Shown here: positions 53,040 through 63,235 of the stretch, in pieces
Position numbering within the stretch: position 1 is the stretch's first letter
Layout: each line of letters opens with the position of its first letter
From: Trichobilharzia regenti
Taxonomy: Eukaryota; Platyhelminthes; Trematoda; Strigeidida; Schistosomatidae
NCBI GenBank assembly: GCA_944472135.2
Contig: OX235263.1
Span: 33,657,379-33,721,378, forward strand
Length of the DNA stretch: 64,000 nt
Direction: 5' to 3'
Notes under the pieces: model-generated
What the model was told of the DNA's origin: nothing
Databases searched by the model: none
Seen by the model: the letters and a program-made list of their open reading frames with translations, nothing else
Made by a program: the position numbers and the translations under genes

Positions 53040-53700
53040 GACTTTTCTAACAATTCACCAGCAGTTGCGGTGACACTTACATAGGAAGAACCAATGGTAT
53101 GTTCCAATGTCGTCGAAAACAACATCTTCCAGAATGGTTATTAAAAACGAATAGAAAATTCCAATGCGGTTAATCGGAATAGAAATCCAGCATCATCCAT
53201 TCCGAAGCTCTCATTAATGCCAGGTAACAAAGTCAACATTGATGACAACTTCACGATCATTTCATCACGTTACTCTAATTCAAGATTGGTTATCGAAGGT
53301 ATTGGATTAATCATATTCATCCTAAACTATGTGTGTACAAAAACAATAGACAACAACCTTCGCCTACCATGGACTACTTGACATCTTGATATTTTTATAT
53401 AACTGCGTAATTTTCAAGTATTGGTTTTTTCTAGGGATTTAGTTTCGTCCTAGTTTGGGTCTCTTCATCAGTTTGCGAACTAAATGAAACAGGTGTTCAG
53501 TACTCCCAAGTTTTCAAATGGTCCCCTACCTGATGTTAGCACATGATGAAACGTTTCATCCAGTCAAACTGAGTAATTGTCATGCCTTTTATTTTGTATA
53601 ATTGTTAACCATGTTAGTTGTAAAGTGACTGTAAAGAAACTACGAAATGATACCATCTCGGAAAATTTGACTTCTAAATAAATGCCTTATTAAAAATTGA
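53040..53700 (+). mobile_element. PLE-C, 3' part, interrupted by H1
   Basis: Endonuclease remnant (TTACATAGGAAGAACCAATG, with AACATCTTCCAGAATGG for the EHVPKW region), then HKIN-like and SRLVIEG sequences, then the 3' region, split at 53417-53566 by an H1 fold-back, resuming with GTAATTGTCATGCC and ending at GTAAAGAAACTACGAAATG and ATCTCGGAAAATTTG. Matches 46400-46875 throughout. Confidence 0.75.
53417..53566. mobile_element. H1 head-to-head pair, 16-bp imperfect target duplication
   Basis: AACTGCGTAATTTTCA at 53401-53416 and AACTGAGTAATTGTCA at 53567-53582 differ at two sites. The intact target at about 46748 reads AACTGAGTAATTTTCATG. Left: minus-oriented hammerhead part (TTCGTCCTAGTTTGGG). 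Right: plus-oriented hammerhead 3' half (GAAACAGGTGTTCAGTACTC). Only the ribozyme ends survive; the tRNA heads are absent. Confidence 0.75.
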
Positions 53701-54111
53701 CTGATTGTTATCTATCTACAATTGAAAGATTTATTTAGTTTTCTTTGGAAATGTCTGCTAACTGAGGCGTAAATTAGCAACTACAGTTCTGATTTTTTTT
53801 TAAAAAAAACACTTAGTTAAATACAGAACTATGATTGACAACACAGATACTAAACATTATGCAGTCAAGTAGAATAGTCTGTTTGCTTCATTCCATTATG
53901 GGTAAATTTTGTTTTGATAAAGTCTCACAGTGTTATACAGTAATGTTTACTGATGACGTTTCGAGCACAATTTATTGCTCATAATCATATCAAGGTAATC
54001 ACACGACTTCCTAAATTCATTTATATAGTTCCATTGTTTTTCTCTTGATTTTCACTTGATTTGATTGGTAATAGTATTTTCCATATTTCAGGTATGAGTG
54101 ACGAGTCATTC

Positions 54112-54489
54112 CTATTGCATGTGTTGGGTGTAGACTCGATGAACCGGGTGGGATTCAGTAATCAACCTCTCTCTCCACCTACCTAGATTACTTTTTAGAA
54201 TTTTAACCCTCTCCCACCCTATTGTGTGGTTGTGTGTTAGCGCATGCATTGCAATTGCTGAGCTTTTTTCTAAATTACTTATCTTCTCGGGGTCAACCAT
54301 TCTTACCTTAGCTAAATTCTTATGCTCTGACAATCTGACTACCCCTGACCTACTAGTTTGACCTATGTAGTTGACCTCACAGTCATTGCATGGTATTTTG
54401 TAAATAATATTATTTTGTCTAATTGGGTCAACTGGGTCCTTTAACCTACACAGCTTGTCCCTGAGTGAGTTTGTAGGTTTAAATGCCAC
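54112..54489 (-). CDS. PLE-A GIY-YIG endonuclease, intact fragment
   Basis: 125 codons open. NIIYKIPCNDCEVNYIGQTS shows the IYK and YIG halves with a C-x-x-C insert. TSRSG carries the catalytic-arginine position; RLSEHKNLAKV, SSAIAMHALTHNHTIGW and RWRERLITESH follow. A frameshift separates it from the RT upstream. Confidence 0.8.
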   Translation of the reverse strand: MAFKPTNSLRDKLCRLKDPVDPIRQNNIIYKIPCNDCEVNYIGQTSRSGVVRLSEHKNLAKVRMVDPEKISNLEKSSAIAMHALTHNHTIGWERVKILKSNLGRWRERLITESHPVHRVYTQHMQ

Positions 54490-54581
54490 CCTAATTCCTA
54501 TTTTATTCAGAATCCTACGTAGTGTCTCAGATGTCCCCTCTTTATATGGTATAACTGTGGATGACTTATATTCTTTCTTAT

Positions 54582-55079
54582 TTATGTTATTATTACTAGT
54601 TTCACAATTATTTTTATTTTGTTTTGGCCTTTAATGATCTTCCTAATGAATTTTATAGGATAGTTATTCAACACCAACGCTTCTTCTATCTGTTTTGATT
54701 CATCATTTAGATCTTTTTTTGTGCTACTTAGTGCCACTGCTCGGTTTGTTAAACATTTAACTAAGCCTGCCTTAACAGTTAAAGGATGAGACGAATTAAA
54801 GTCTAAATATCTATTAGAATGCGTTGGTTTTCTATAAACGCTGGTGTGTAGTTTGCCTTCTTCTATTCTTTTTATCTTACAATCTAACATAGCTAATTCT
54901 CCTTGTTCATTTTCTGATTCAAATGTGAATTTTATTCCCTCAACTTGTGAGTTTATATGTGTCAAGAAGCTAGAGATGTGTTCTGTTTTTAACACTGTGA
55001 AAGTGTCATCCACATATCTCCACCATATTTTCGGAGTAGGGTTAAATGTATTGAGGGCACTATTTTCCCAGCTGTCCAT
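54582..55079 (-). pseudogene. PLE-A reverse transcriptase, palm-thumb fragment
   Basis: 165 codons open: IWWRYVDDTFTVL (intact catalytic pair), HISSFLTHINSQVEGIKFTF, GELAMLDCKIKR, SVYRKPTHSNRYLDFNSSHP, KAGLVKCLTNRA and NNYPIKFIRKIIKGQ. This is the usual PLE RT order from YVDD to the start of the linker. The fingers are missing, and the upstream GSP block reads GDHI where copy 1 has GSPI. Confidence 0.85.
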
Positions 55080-55196
55080 AAATATGTCTGATACGATAGG
55101 GGATATTGGTGATCACATTGCTACACCTTCTGTTTGTCTATATATTTTACCTTGGAATTTAAAGATAGTAGATGTGAAGCACAACTGAATTATATC

Positions 55197-55954
55197 ATTG
55201 TTTGCTTCATTGTTATACATTTATCTATAGATATAATATATACTATACCAATGAAGGAATAAAACATCGTAATTTTTATTGTTAAAAACTTATGAAACTG
55301 AACACTTTTCAGCTTGCTTTCGTCTATATTCCCATACACAATGTGATAGTAAAACAGAAGAAAACGAAGAAGAAGAAGAAAAAGTCACTTTATATTTCTG
55401 AGTTAAGCATTGAGACAATTTTTTGTGTTTAATTGCTAGAAAACGGAAAGGGAGCAAAGTTTATTTTGTTAGATAAAGTGAAAAATTAACTAATTTTTAT
55501 GCTTCGCCAGACGTCGAATAAAATAAGAGAGAAAAATAAAAGGGTACACTTTAATGACGACAATAAACACCTATTATGTAGTCTCATTCATAAGTTCGCC
55601 ATTCAGACATTTTAATCAAAAAGTATTGAAATACGTTAACTCTGTTGATATTTCACTGGATTTAAGTTTATTATTGCGTTCTTGATGTTGTTGTGTTCTT
55701 TATGTGTGTGTGTAGAAGTCCCAGATTTCCCTGCAATATGCACATACCCCAATAGGAAATTTTGTTTTACTTGGCTTTCAATACATTAACAATTAAATTC
55801 ATTTTGATTATATCTTTAATTGAGCAAGATAATATCCATTTCTATGAGTTATTTAAATCATAAAGTTCTTTTAGTTAAAATCTAGTGAACAGAAAAGCAG
55901 GAAGTTATAGTTTTGTCATTAAACATTATGATACTACGTCATAAATTTTTTTTA
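55197..55954. other. No recognised feature
   Basis: AT-rich; A-rich patch AAACGAAGAAGAAGAAG near 55360. No motif recognised. Confidence 0.45.
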
Positions 55955-56950
55955 AGTATGCAGCATATATATCATTTTACCCGCTGCTGTGGAGCCAGCC
56001 AGGCATATTGGTCACTCGACACGTATCTTGTCCAAAAAGGTTCGAGAATACTATCCTGCATGGCTACAAAAAGGTGATAGTGGCTGTATAAGGAGTGTGA
56101 TAATCAAACATTTTACCTACACTGGTCACATTCTGTTATCTCAACAAACGCCTCCTGCTTCAAAGTGATCTACAAAGTGAAGAATAACCTACCAAAGGCG
56201 ATACAGTTACATCTTCCTTGTATTACTAAAGCTCTGGCCATTCACATAGAAAAACTGTATCCGTGCATACAAAAAAGAATTATTCAACCACTTCTGCAAT
56301 CATGGTAACGACTTTGTTGATTTTTAATGACTTGATTTTGTTTGTTTGCCTGTTTCTTTACCTGTTTATAATTCTTCTGTTCATTTACAACTCTTACGTA
56401 ATTTTGTATCCTGTACTTCGTTCCTATGTGCCTCATATTATTACGTAACTCCTTTTTTAACAACTTTTTGTGACAATTCATCACCTTTGTTACTACACTA
56501 GTTTCATTAACACCCAATTTTCTTGACCGCTTTTATATTACGCAACTCTACCTAAAACTTGCTAATTTTCACCTGTTTAGTTAAAATAACCATAACCAAT
56601 TGTATTTTTCAAGTATTGGTTTTTGTAGGGATTTTGTTTGATTGCATGGGGGATTTCACCATGAGTTGACATCAGAACCACTTTAAAACCTGGGATTACT
56701 AAACAGTTGTTTCGTCCTAGTTTGGGATTCGTCACAGTACGCACCCAAAGGGGTTTGAACACAGGACCTTCTGGCTACAAGGCTCATGGTGAAATCCCCC
56801 ATGCAATTGTGTTTCTGTTAGAAAAACTTAATGTACACATGCATACAAAATAACACATATATATCTATTTGCGACTGTACAGCTAGGAAAATGAATTCGC
56901 TGTCAAAAAGAGACTCTTCACTGAACTACATGTTTTGTTTTCAGCTAAAC
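55955..56950 (+). mobile_element. PLE-E, copy 3 (3' half, plus strand)
   Basis: Endonuclease remnant (ARHIGHSTR-like at 55995-56020, SCFKVIYKVKNNLPK near 56155-56200, ALAIHIEKLYPCIQK near 56232-56276), then 3' region, an H1 insertion at 56604-56803, and the terminal block at 56895-56945 (AATTCGCTGTCAAAAAGAGA, CTCTTCACTGAAC). Confidence 0.65.
56604..56803. mobile_element. H1 SINE with a short inverted end
   Basis: Minus-oriented H1 (56780-56604) with hammerhead GTACTG, TGACGA (one base lost from the core), CAAACTAGGAC, GAAACAACTGTT. At 56783-56803 the piece CTCATGGTGAAATCCCCCAT repeats, in plus orientation, the 3' part at 56645-56665. CAATTGT borders both sides, though part of the right copy could be SINE sequence, so the duplication is uncertain. 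Confidence 0.7.
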
Positions 56951-57555
56951 CTAAACGTCAGGACGGTCTTCTGCCTTGTTTAACTCTTGGTTTCAACTTC
57001 TCATCTGTAACATATTGTTGTAGTTATTTAAAACGGTCAGGGTAACAAGAGAATTTATCACAAGAGGGTTCTTCTTGGATGTGTAAGAAGATGGATGAAA
57101 GCTTTTAGCCTGTTTGATAACACTTATAGTAATAAGTGCTTTAGATTCAAGGAGGGATTTTTATGTTGCAGCATTAATGTTTCATGCAATCAGTGGTTGG
57201 TTCATAATGGTAGTGTTTTCAGTTAACGCACTATATAGAGAACAGAAATTATTTTGGTTTCTATTTTCACTGTTTAGTTTTAGAAGTGATTTTTGCATAG
57301 TTGAGAAACTTTAGAAGGAGTGAGTATGGTAAGAAAATCTAAGGTTGTGAAGATGGATTTCAGTTGTCAAACATTCGCCAACAGAAATACTCATGAAAGC
57401 AGTTGAATATGTTAATGGTAGTGTGACGCGTCGTAGAGCGAAATGACTACATAAATGGGGGCGTTGACAGTCATAGCACGAATAAAAAAGGTTAAGAAGA
57501 AGTTTGCAATATGACTTTCGGGCACACAGATTATTATTTTTCTCAATTTTTTGAT
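56951..57555. other. No recognised gene
   Basis: The plus frame 57114-57314 is hydrophobic and of low-complexity composition; no acceptor-donor structure or family motif supports it. Confidence 0.4.
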
Positions 57556-57559
57556 TGTT

Positions 57560-57775
57560 TTTATTCTTTTTTATTTCAAGGGAAACATAGAGCTTTAAGC
57601 TAAAGCTTTAAAGATTCAGTGATAGCGGTTTTATTTTCACGGGGTGGGGGGTTGATAGCCTCACCCTGAACCTTACCTCTCCACCTGTCATTCTACCTGC
57701 TTAGCGAGGTTTGATGGTGCTTTAGCCAGGGAAGTGGTTTCAGGTCACCGTTTTACTGCTGAACAATCAACGCAG
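57560..57775 (-). mobile_element. SINE-R, degenerate
   Basis: Minus strand: GCTAAAGCACCATCAAACC, CGCTAAGCAGGTAGAATGAC body, and end GCTCTATGTTTCCCTTG, AAATAAAAAAGAATAAAAAC. Head poorly preserved. Confidence 0.55.
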
Positions 57776-57779
57776 CAGG

Positions 57780-58010
57780 TTAGCCAGAGGAGAAAGAAGA
57801 ATGGCAGCAGCTCCATCCTCGAATACCTTGTTATCTGCGGACATCGAGAATGTTTCACAGTACTATACAGAAAGCCCTCAGTATTATACGAAAGGACTTC
57901 GTATACGCCATCTGTACAAAGCTGAGTGATTAGCTATTCGGGATCTGAAATCATACCTTAGCATTCAAAAGCACCACGTAGATTCCCTCACCCTACCGTG
58001 ACCAGAGTAA
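57780..58010 (+). pseudogene. PLE endonuclease C-terminal scrap (PLE-E-like)
   Basis: Plus frame from 57796: KNGSSSILEYLVICGHRECF, then FTVLYRKPSV; after a frame change LAIRDLKSYLSIQKHHVD, SLTLP. This parallels SSILEHLIGFCHTVN, FKIIY and LAIHDFKPDLCVQK of 39490-39960. The YIG core is absent. Confidence 0.6.
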
Positions 58011-58064
58011 AGTTCTCACTACATTTTTGCTTCCTCTTTTTATGTAAGTTTACCATTATTATTA

Positions 58065-58535
58065 TTATTATCTTGCAAGCGAAAACCAACATAGTGGCTG
58101 AAGAGGCAACAAAAACAGGATTGCAAGTGAACACAGAGAAGATGAGGTATTGAAGATAACCAGAGAACTGCACCAATCGCCATAAACGGAAGAGACTTAA
58201 CAGAGGTTGCGTCCTTCACTTATCTCGGAAGCATCGTTTCAACTACAGGCAGTCGGAACGGATGGAGATGTCAAATTCAGAATCAGAAGGAAAGATACGC
58301 CTTCATCAACCTGAAACCAGTTTGGAAATCTTCCGCACTCAGCATAAGTAACAGATTCGCATTTTCAACACCAATGTGAAGTCCGTTCTTCTATACGGGT
58401 CGGAAAACTGCACTACGTCTAACGAAAAAAATTTCCAACAGCCTGTTGGAGACTCATCAATAGCTAAATTCGTTGGGTCTCTGCTAAAGATCAAATGGCC
58501 AGAAAGAATAAGCAACAAGAAGCGATTAGAACAAA
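58065..58535 (+). pseudogene. RTE LINE fragment, cut by an H1 SINE
   Basis: Plus reading: VAEEATKTGLQVNTEKM, then GRDLTEVASFTYLGSIVSTT, INLKPVWKSSALSISN, FNTNVKSVLLYGSE and LLKIKWPERISNKKRLEQT, where H1 begins. The rest of the C-terminus and the tail are absent beyond the SINE. A few frameshifts only; better preserved than most RTE copies here. Confidence 0.8.
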
Positions 58536-58930
58536 CCTGGGAGTACTGGACAGCTGTTTCGTCCTAGTTTGGGACTCCTCAGCAGTACGCACCCACCGGG
58601 ATTCGAACCCAGGACCTTCTGGTTACAAGGCGAGCCCTAGACCATTGAGCCACTGGGACCCGATCCAATGGTCCTTGAATTCTAACTTCTGCCAGTTCAC
58701 GACATAGCGCGACCACTTCGCAATGTCTTCTTCGATGAGTTACTGCCTCATCTTCAACCTGCTGTACCCTACTGGTCACGGCTTCCCACTAGAACCCTAG
58801 GTTAACTGCCTGAATAGGGCCAGTCACTAGTGAGCATCAGATGAATTTTTAAGTATTGGTTTGTTGTAGGGATTTTGTTTGATTGCATGGAGGATTTAAT
58901 CATGAGCTGACATCAGTTTTTTGCATTTTC
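58536..58930 (-). mobile_element. H1 hammerhead SINE, best-preserved copy
   Basis: Minus strand, in order: body (58930-58690) with CACTAGTGACTGGCCCTATT and GGTTCTAGTGGGAAGCCG; tRNA-like head GGGTCCCAGTGGCTCAATGG (A-box) and GGTCCTGGGTTCGAATCCC (B-box); hammerhead (58588-58543); outer end CCCAGG. Inserted in the RTE fragment upstream. Single orientation. Confidence 0.85.
58543..58588 (-). ncRNA. Hammerhead ribozyme, fully canonical core (H1)
   Basis: Minus strand: GTACTG, CTGAGGA, GTCC-CAAACTA-GGAC, GAAA, CAGCTG, TC, CAGTAC. All conserved core bases are present. Helix I is six pairs, helix II four pairs with a seven-base loop, and the A15.1-U pair can form. Helix III is a palindrome without a loop, so a single copy folds poorly and two molecules (or a tandem dimer) would pair through it, as reported for schistosome hammerheads. 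Confidence 0.85.
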
Positions 58931-59784
58931 ATACAGATTTTATGAAAAAAAACACTTCATTGTCTTTCCATTAATTCCTGTCCATTCTACACAATCTGAT
59001 TGAATAGTCATTATCTCACACTTATTACGTCATACCAGTTTCTGCCTCTTTTCTAACTTCCAATTAGTCATTCCATCTAGGTTACACTTTACATTACGCA
59101 ATACATTTGTCGAGGACGAAGTTTACCACTATCTGATTAGAACTATGATTTCTTTTTAAATATAATTACGATTTTACAGCTTGTGAAAATGAATCATCGA
59201 AAAGAAGATTTCCTTTCCTATCCACGTCTTTTTATTATGACTCAACACGAGGATATTTCGTGTAATAAGAAGAAACATACTTTCTGCTTGGAGAAGAAAT
59301 ACTTTCCCAGTGTACTATCATATTTATAATACACAGAAAGGCGTAGTTGATTCCATAATGGGTTTGAAAGGCTGACGATATCTTCCATTTGCGAATGCTT
59401 TGAGTGTGTTAATTAAGCTCCAAGCAATTTATCTTCTTAGGATACCAACAAGGCCGAATTCAGTCCATTTTAAAGTGTACGTTGTACTCAATCCCTTGTT
59501 TTACATGGACAGAAATCTGAACTATGTATTTTGAAAACGTCATGTTAATTCCGTTTCTTCAAATTGGTAATTCTTCTTTTTCATTTCATCTCTTGAATTC
59601 ATTCACTTTGTTTTATCTTATGCTTTTTTATTATTATTATTGTTATCACCATTTCACTTTTAATTTTTTGACAACATTCAATCTCCTTTTAAAATACTAA
59701 TACCGATTCCACTTAAATACCTTCTTTCCGTAGTATGAATACAACTGGCTACATTATAATAAAGATTTTCTTGAATATCCCAGT
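58931..59784. other. No recognised feature
   Basis: AT-rich, with a TTATTATTATTATTG run near 59630. No repeat or coding block placed. Confidence 0.45.
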
Positions 59785-60292
59785 GAATGAAAAGCAAAAT
59801 GACATTGCTTTTATTGACGTTTCGCTACTTAATGCTAATAGCTTTATTAAAGTATTATTAAACTAGAATTTTCAAAATCTCGGCTTATATAGATGACACC
59901 TTAATCATCGTCCCTCAGCATGGGGTCATTTTCGCGTCGTCAAATTAGCCAAAGTTGGTAAAGATAACGAAGTCAGGTTTAGATTGTTGGATTTGATAAG
60001 TGTGTAAAATTTATAAAAGCAGTGGGTATCTACAGAATGAAATGATTATCATGTCCGTGTTAGTTTTGTCATTTCATGGAGGAGGGGAGGAGCGTTGTAA
60101 CCAGGTCAAATTCTGTTTTAGTCCATCATTCCTATTCAGACAATCTAGATTCCATTTGATATGAAGTGATTCTGATGATGTTAGACGTTCTTTTTGATTT
60201 CTGAAATTTTTCTGGATTATTTCAATATTGTAAATTAAGTCGTTGGAAAAGCAATATTTCTTCGCTGAACAAATATTGTTTTTCCCTATCAA
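59785..60292 (-). mobile_element. PLE-D, copy 2 (3' end only)
   Basis: Minus strand: an endonuclease tail (60292-60074) with ERLTSSESLHIKWNLDCLNR and NDGLKQNLTWLQ, matching 18180-18280 of copy 1. It is followed by a 3' region with AGCATGGGGTCATTTT-type block in common and the hammerhead-like hairpin at 59790-59860 (AAAGCTATTAG...TAGCGAAACGTC). Confidence 0.75.
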
Positions 60293-60299
60293 ATTAATT

Positions 60300-61125
60300 C
60301 AGTCATTTAGATAAGATGTTTTGAAAATGTTTCTCTCAATTCAGTGTAACACTGTTTTACCATGACAAAAGTTTTTCTCGACGAAGTCATTCTTTAGTTC
60401 AGCTTTCACCTGTCTGAAATGTCCACGATGAACAGAAAGTAAATTAAATAATTTTCTGATCTCATATTCCATTCCTCATTTCCATATACCACCGATTAAA
60501 ATTATTTCAGCACTTGAGAAATTCAATGTAACTAACTTTATTCGATATATTCTTGAAAAAAAATAAACTACTTTCAGATTTTCATTTCCGTTCCTGTTTC
60601 TAGATTTCTTGTCTTGCCTACAATTCATTTTTATCTGAATTATCTAAAAGTGTACTTAATTTTTTGGGATCATTAGGATTCTTAAAAAAATGAGAATATG
60701 TCAATTAGTTTTTTTAAGTGGCGAAATAATTCAAATGAAATTCGGTTTTTGTATAGAAGCAATTTTCAGTTACTGCATAAAAATCTAATTTTCTCCTGAA
60801 ATCAACTACAAGATTTCTACAAATATCATTAAGTGACTCTGGGCGTAGAATTTTGTTAAGTTAATTTTTCGGTTCTAAAAATGACTGATTTCCAGCTGAG
60901 TTAATGTGTATTTAAACAATACCGATTTATATTTCATTTAGCCTTTTATCTTATAATACAACTTTAATTGAATGAAAGGTTTTATATAATATTCGCTGTA
61001 ATGGTGAAATAAAAGGGAATTAAAACAATTTCATAAACTTATGGTACAAGACACTGAACATTGTAAAATGTTTTACAAAATGGAGAAGTATTTCAACAAT
61101 ATATGCCTATTCAAATGTCACCGAA
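60300..61125. other. No recognised feature
   Basis: AT-rich spacer; no tRNA-like, RT or endonuclease blocks. Confidence 0.45.
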
Positions 61126-61129
61126 CTCT

Positions 61130-61335
61130 AACAAAGACGTTTTATTTTATTTTTATTTTTGATTGCAGCTTGATTCCACACAGTACTTTTGGTACAAGTA
61201 TGGAATTTTCCGCATGGAAATCTGTAGCCCAAATTTCGCAGGCCGACCATAGATATCAGGTGTGCGCCGGCAGAGGATCGAACTCCGGACCATATGCATG
61301 GTCGGCGAGAGTCCTAACCACTGGCCACCGAAGTT
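61130..61335 (-). mobile_element. SINE-C
   Basis: Minus strand: TTCGGTGGCCAGTGGTTAGG (A-box, one base short), CATGCATATGGTCCGGAG, GTTCGATCCTC (B-box), GGTCGGCCTGCGAAATTTGG, GAAAATTCCATACTTGTACC, AAGCTGCAATC then A-rich tail. Confidence 0.8.
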
Positions 61336-61551
61336 GTTCTCTAGAGCTAAACAAATTTTTTTTTAAAATTTACCTCATACACTCAAGTTATTTGAAAGTG
61401 AATCACCACTAACAAAGTTTCATCAACAAATACGCTGAGAAAGAGTTCGAATATCCAGATATAATTACACTCGGCAAGAAACTTCAAAGGTCATGATATT
61501 TTAAATATTCGTTTTCCTAATGAATTTGAATAAAGCAAGAACTAAAGTTTT

Positions 61552-61603
61552 TGCAGAATAAAGTGGCACCATCTTTTATTTCGTTGTCTTCCCGTCAACT
61601 GCT
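61552..61603 (-). ncRNA. Hammerhead motif, PLE-B copy 3
   Basis: Minus strand: AGCAG, TTGACGG (two core changes), GAAGACAAC, GAAA, TAAAAGATGGTGCCACTTTA, TT, CTGC. Helices I and III are kept, core decayed. Confidence 0.5.
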
Positions 61604-62455
61604 TACAGGCCAAAGACATTATTAAATATATCTACAAAAATAATTTTTAACATACTTGCACAGAGTTCATTTTAAACAAAAATCAACCGACCAATATATG
61701 CAAACAGTAATAATCTATAATAATAAAAACAATGGAAACTTCTCAGCATTGCGCATTCAGATGAAAATATCCAGTTACCAAGGCAAAAAAAGACTGATAA
61801 CCGCTTCTCTCTGGTCGCATAAATCAGGTTTCAGGCGCTAGATGGAAATGGCTTCAGCAAACTCGAGGGGAATTAAGCTCTTTTACCTATTGATAATTTT
61901 GAACAACTTTTCGATGTCCACCTCATGACCCGTGTCGATTAGATGCCTGGCGATGGCACTGTTTAAAGTGTTTGTTCCCTTCAGACATAAGCTTTTTAAT
62001 AAATGTTCAGAAAATCGTAGATATACCCTTCTTTCTGTCCTTCCAATGTAACTGCTCTCGCTGATAGATGTTAATTTGTAAATACAGTTTGAGTTGAGAT
62101 GAGAAGGATATCTATCGATTTTTGATTACACCAAAGAGCAAGTAGTTCGACAGACGGCGACGAGCTCAGCTGCAGGATATGCTATGGTTAGTGACGTACT
62201 CAGCCTTCTGTCGATCATCGCTGCAATGTTTTCACCTTTATAATCAAGCTGAACGTAGATTGGCTTTTTACCCACTGTGATTTGTTTTACATTTTTGACT
62301 TCAGATCTTCCATACTTGTTGATGAAACTTTGATGGTACTCATTGCTCTTCTTAATATCTTTTCAAGAAACTGAAATTCTTCATCTAACTTCTCTATAGA
62401 GCATATTCTCCTCACTCTATAGTACGGAGTCTTTACTAGTCCGCGTTTAAAACTA

Positions 62456-62840
62456 TTAAAAGCTATTAAAATGTAAGTATTTTTCTTTCCACACAGGTTT
62501 TCGATAAGTTGACTTCTGAAGACTACCGTCTTCTAGGCGTTCCATGGCGATGTCGAGGAAGTGGAACTTTCCGTCACTATCCTGTTCCATATCAAACTCA
62601 ATATTGGTGTGTGCGTTATTGAATAATCTGAGTAAACTTGAAGCATGACTTTCATTGTTGCACACTGTGAATGTGTCATCTACATGTCGACAGTAGGAAG
62701 TAGTTTCGTTGACTGCATGCTTCAACTTTGTTCTTTCAAGGTTGAACATGAATACATCTGCTAAAACAGGGCTAAGTGGACAGACTTTTAAGTACAACGA
62801 GATTGTATCCAGGAGCAAAGTGATCTCTTTACTTTGAATA
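62456..62840 (-). pseudogene. PLE-B reverse transcriptase, palm fragment
   Basis: Open stretch: CPLSPVLADVFMFNLERTKL, then SYCRHVDDTFTVCNNES, where the usual YVDD tyrosine is histidine but both aspartates are kept, then FDMEQDSDGKFHFLDIAMER, LEDGSLQKSTYRKPVWKEKY. The last block overlaps the start of copy 1 at 28356. The GIAMG block before CPLSP is lost (LYLKVCPLSP). Confidence 0.8.
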
Positions 62841-62844
62841 TCTT

Positions 62845-63235
62845 GCTCGTTGGTACAGTCAAAAACCAACAAACATCCACCACATATTACCTGTTATTAA
62901 ATATGACAACTCACGTATGCCTATGCGAGCTACTACATTGGGATAACAAGAAGAATGACCTATGTCAGATGTTTTGCGAATATTTATCGAAGAACCTTTG
63001 ATCAACCGGACCGAATAGTTTCAACTCATAAATTATCAGAAAGATTATAGACGCAGGACTCCAAGTGGATGCATTGGGGGCATTCAAAATTATTGACAAA
63101 CCAAATAGCCCAAGTCTTTTTTGGTCTGCTGAAGGCGTTGTAATGAAACAACTGAAACCTGATGTATGTATGTATGTTCAAAAGAAATCTGTCTTAGAAT
63201 TTCAGTCAAACTGATAACTTTCTCCATGATATCTC
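62845..63235 (+). pseudogene. PLE-B-like endonuclease, right (plus) part of a head-to-head pair
   Basis: Plus strand: CTTGCTCGTTGGTACAGTC (TCSLVQSK region), then GCTACTACATTGGGATAAC (SYYIGITR), ATTTATCGAAGAACC, SKWMHWGHSKLLTNQIAQ (out of frame) and AACTGAAACCTGATGTATG (LKPDVC) near 63150. Diverged from copy 3 and heavily shifted. Opposite direction to 61540-62845, sharing the point where both begin. Confidence 0.6.

Larger units (their letters stand above)
53890..55196 (-). mobile_element. PLE-A, copy 2 (5'-truncated)
   Basis: Minus strand: RT from FKFQGKIY near 55180, palm and thumb (55079-54582), a short frame-shifted linker, endonuclease (54489-54112), 3' region and terminal block (53990-53890) with the GAGCA...TGCTC hairpin, GAAACGTCATCAG and CATTATGG-type end. 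Fewer breaks than copy 1. Confidence 0.85.
61540..62845 (-). mobile_element. PLE-B, copy 3 (left, minus part of a head-to-head pair)
   Basis: RT (62840-62400), linker, endonuclease remnant with GSYIGRTERR-like sequence (62060-62010) and RFSEHL, KRLKPDLCDQR near 61835-61800, then 3' region with hammerhead at 61552-61603. Order and sequence match 28345-29610. It meets a plus-oriented PLE-B fragment at 62845. Confidence 0.8.

Noticed and set aside
56604..56803. CAATTGT as a certain target duplication
   Set aside because: The H1 3' end itself contains CATGCAAT, so part of the right copy may be SINE sequence; kept only as uncertain.
57114..57314. Hydrophobic 66-residue frame
   Set aside because: Same reason: composition only.
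58600..58670. Possible true tRNA gene (good A- and B-boxes)
   Set aside because: The acceptor and anticodon stems do not close, and the same head occurs in many H1 copies followed by hammerhead sequence. It is a SINE promoter. The same holds for 22740, 28700, 42850, 44350 and 51000.
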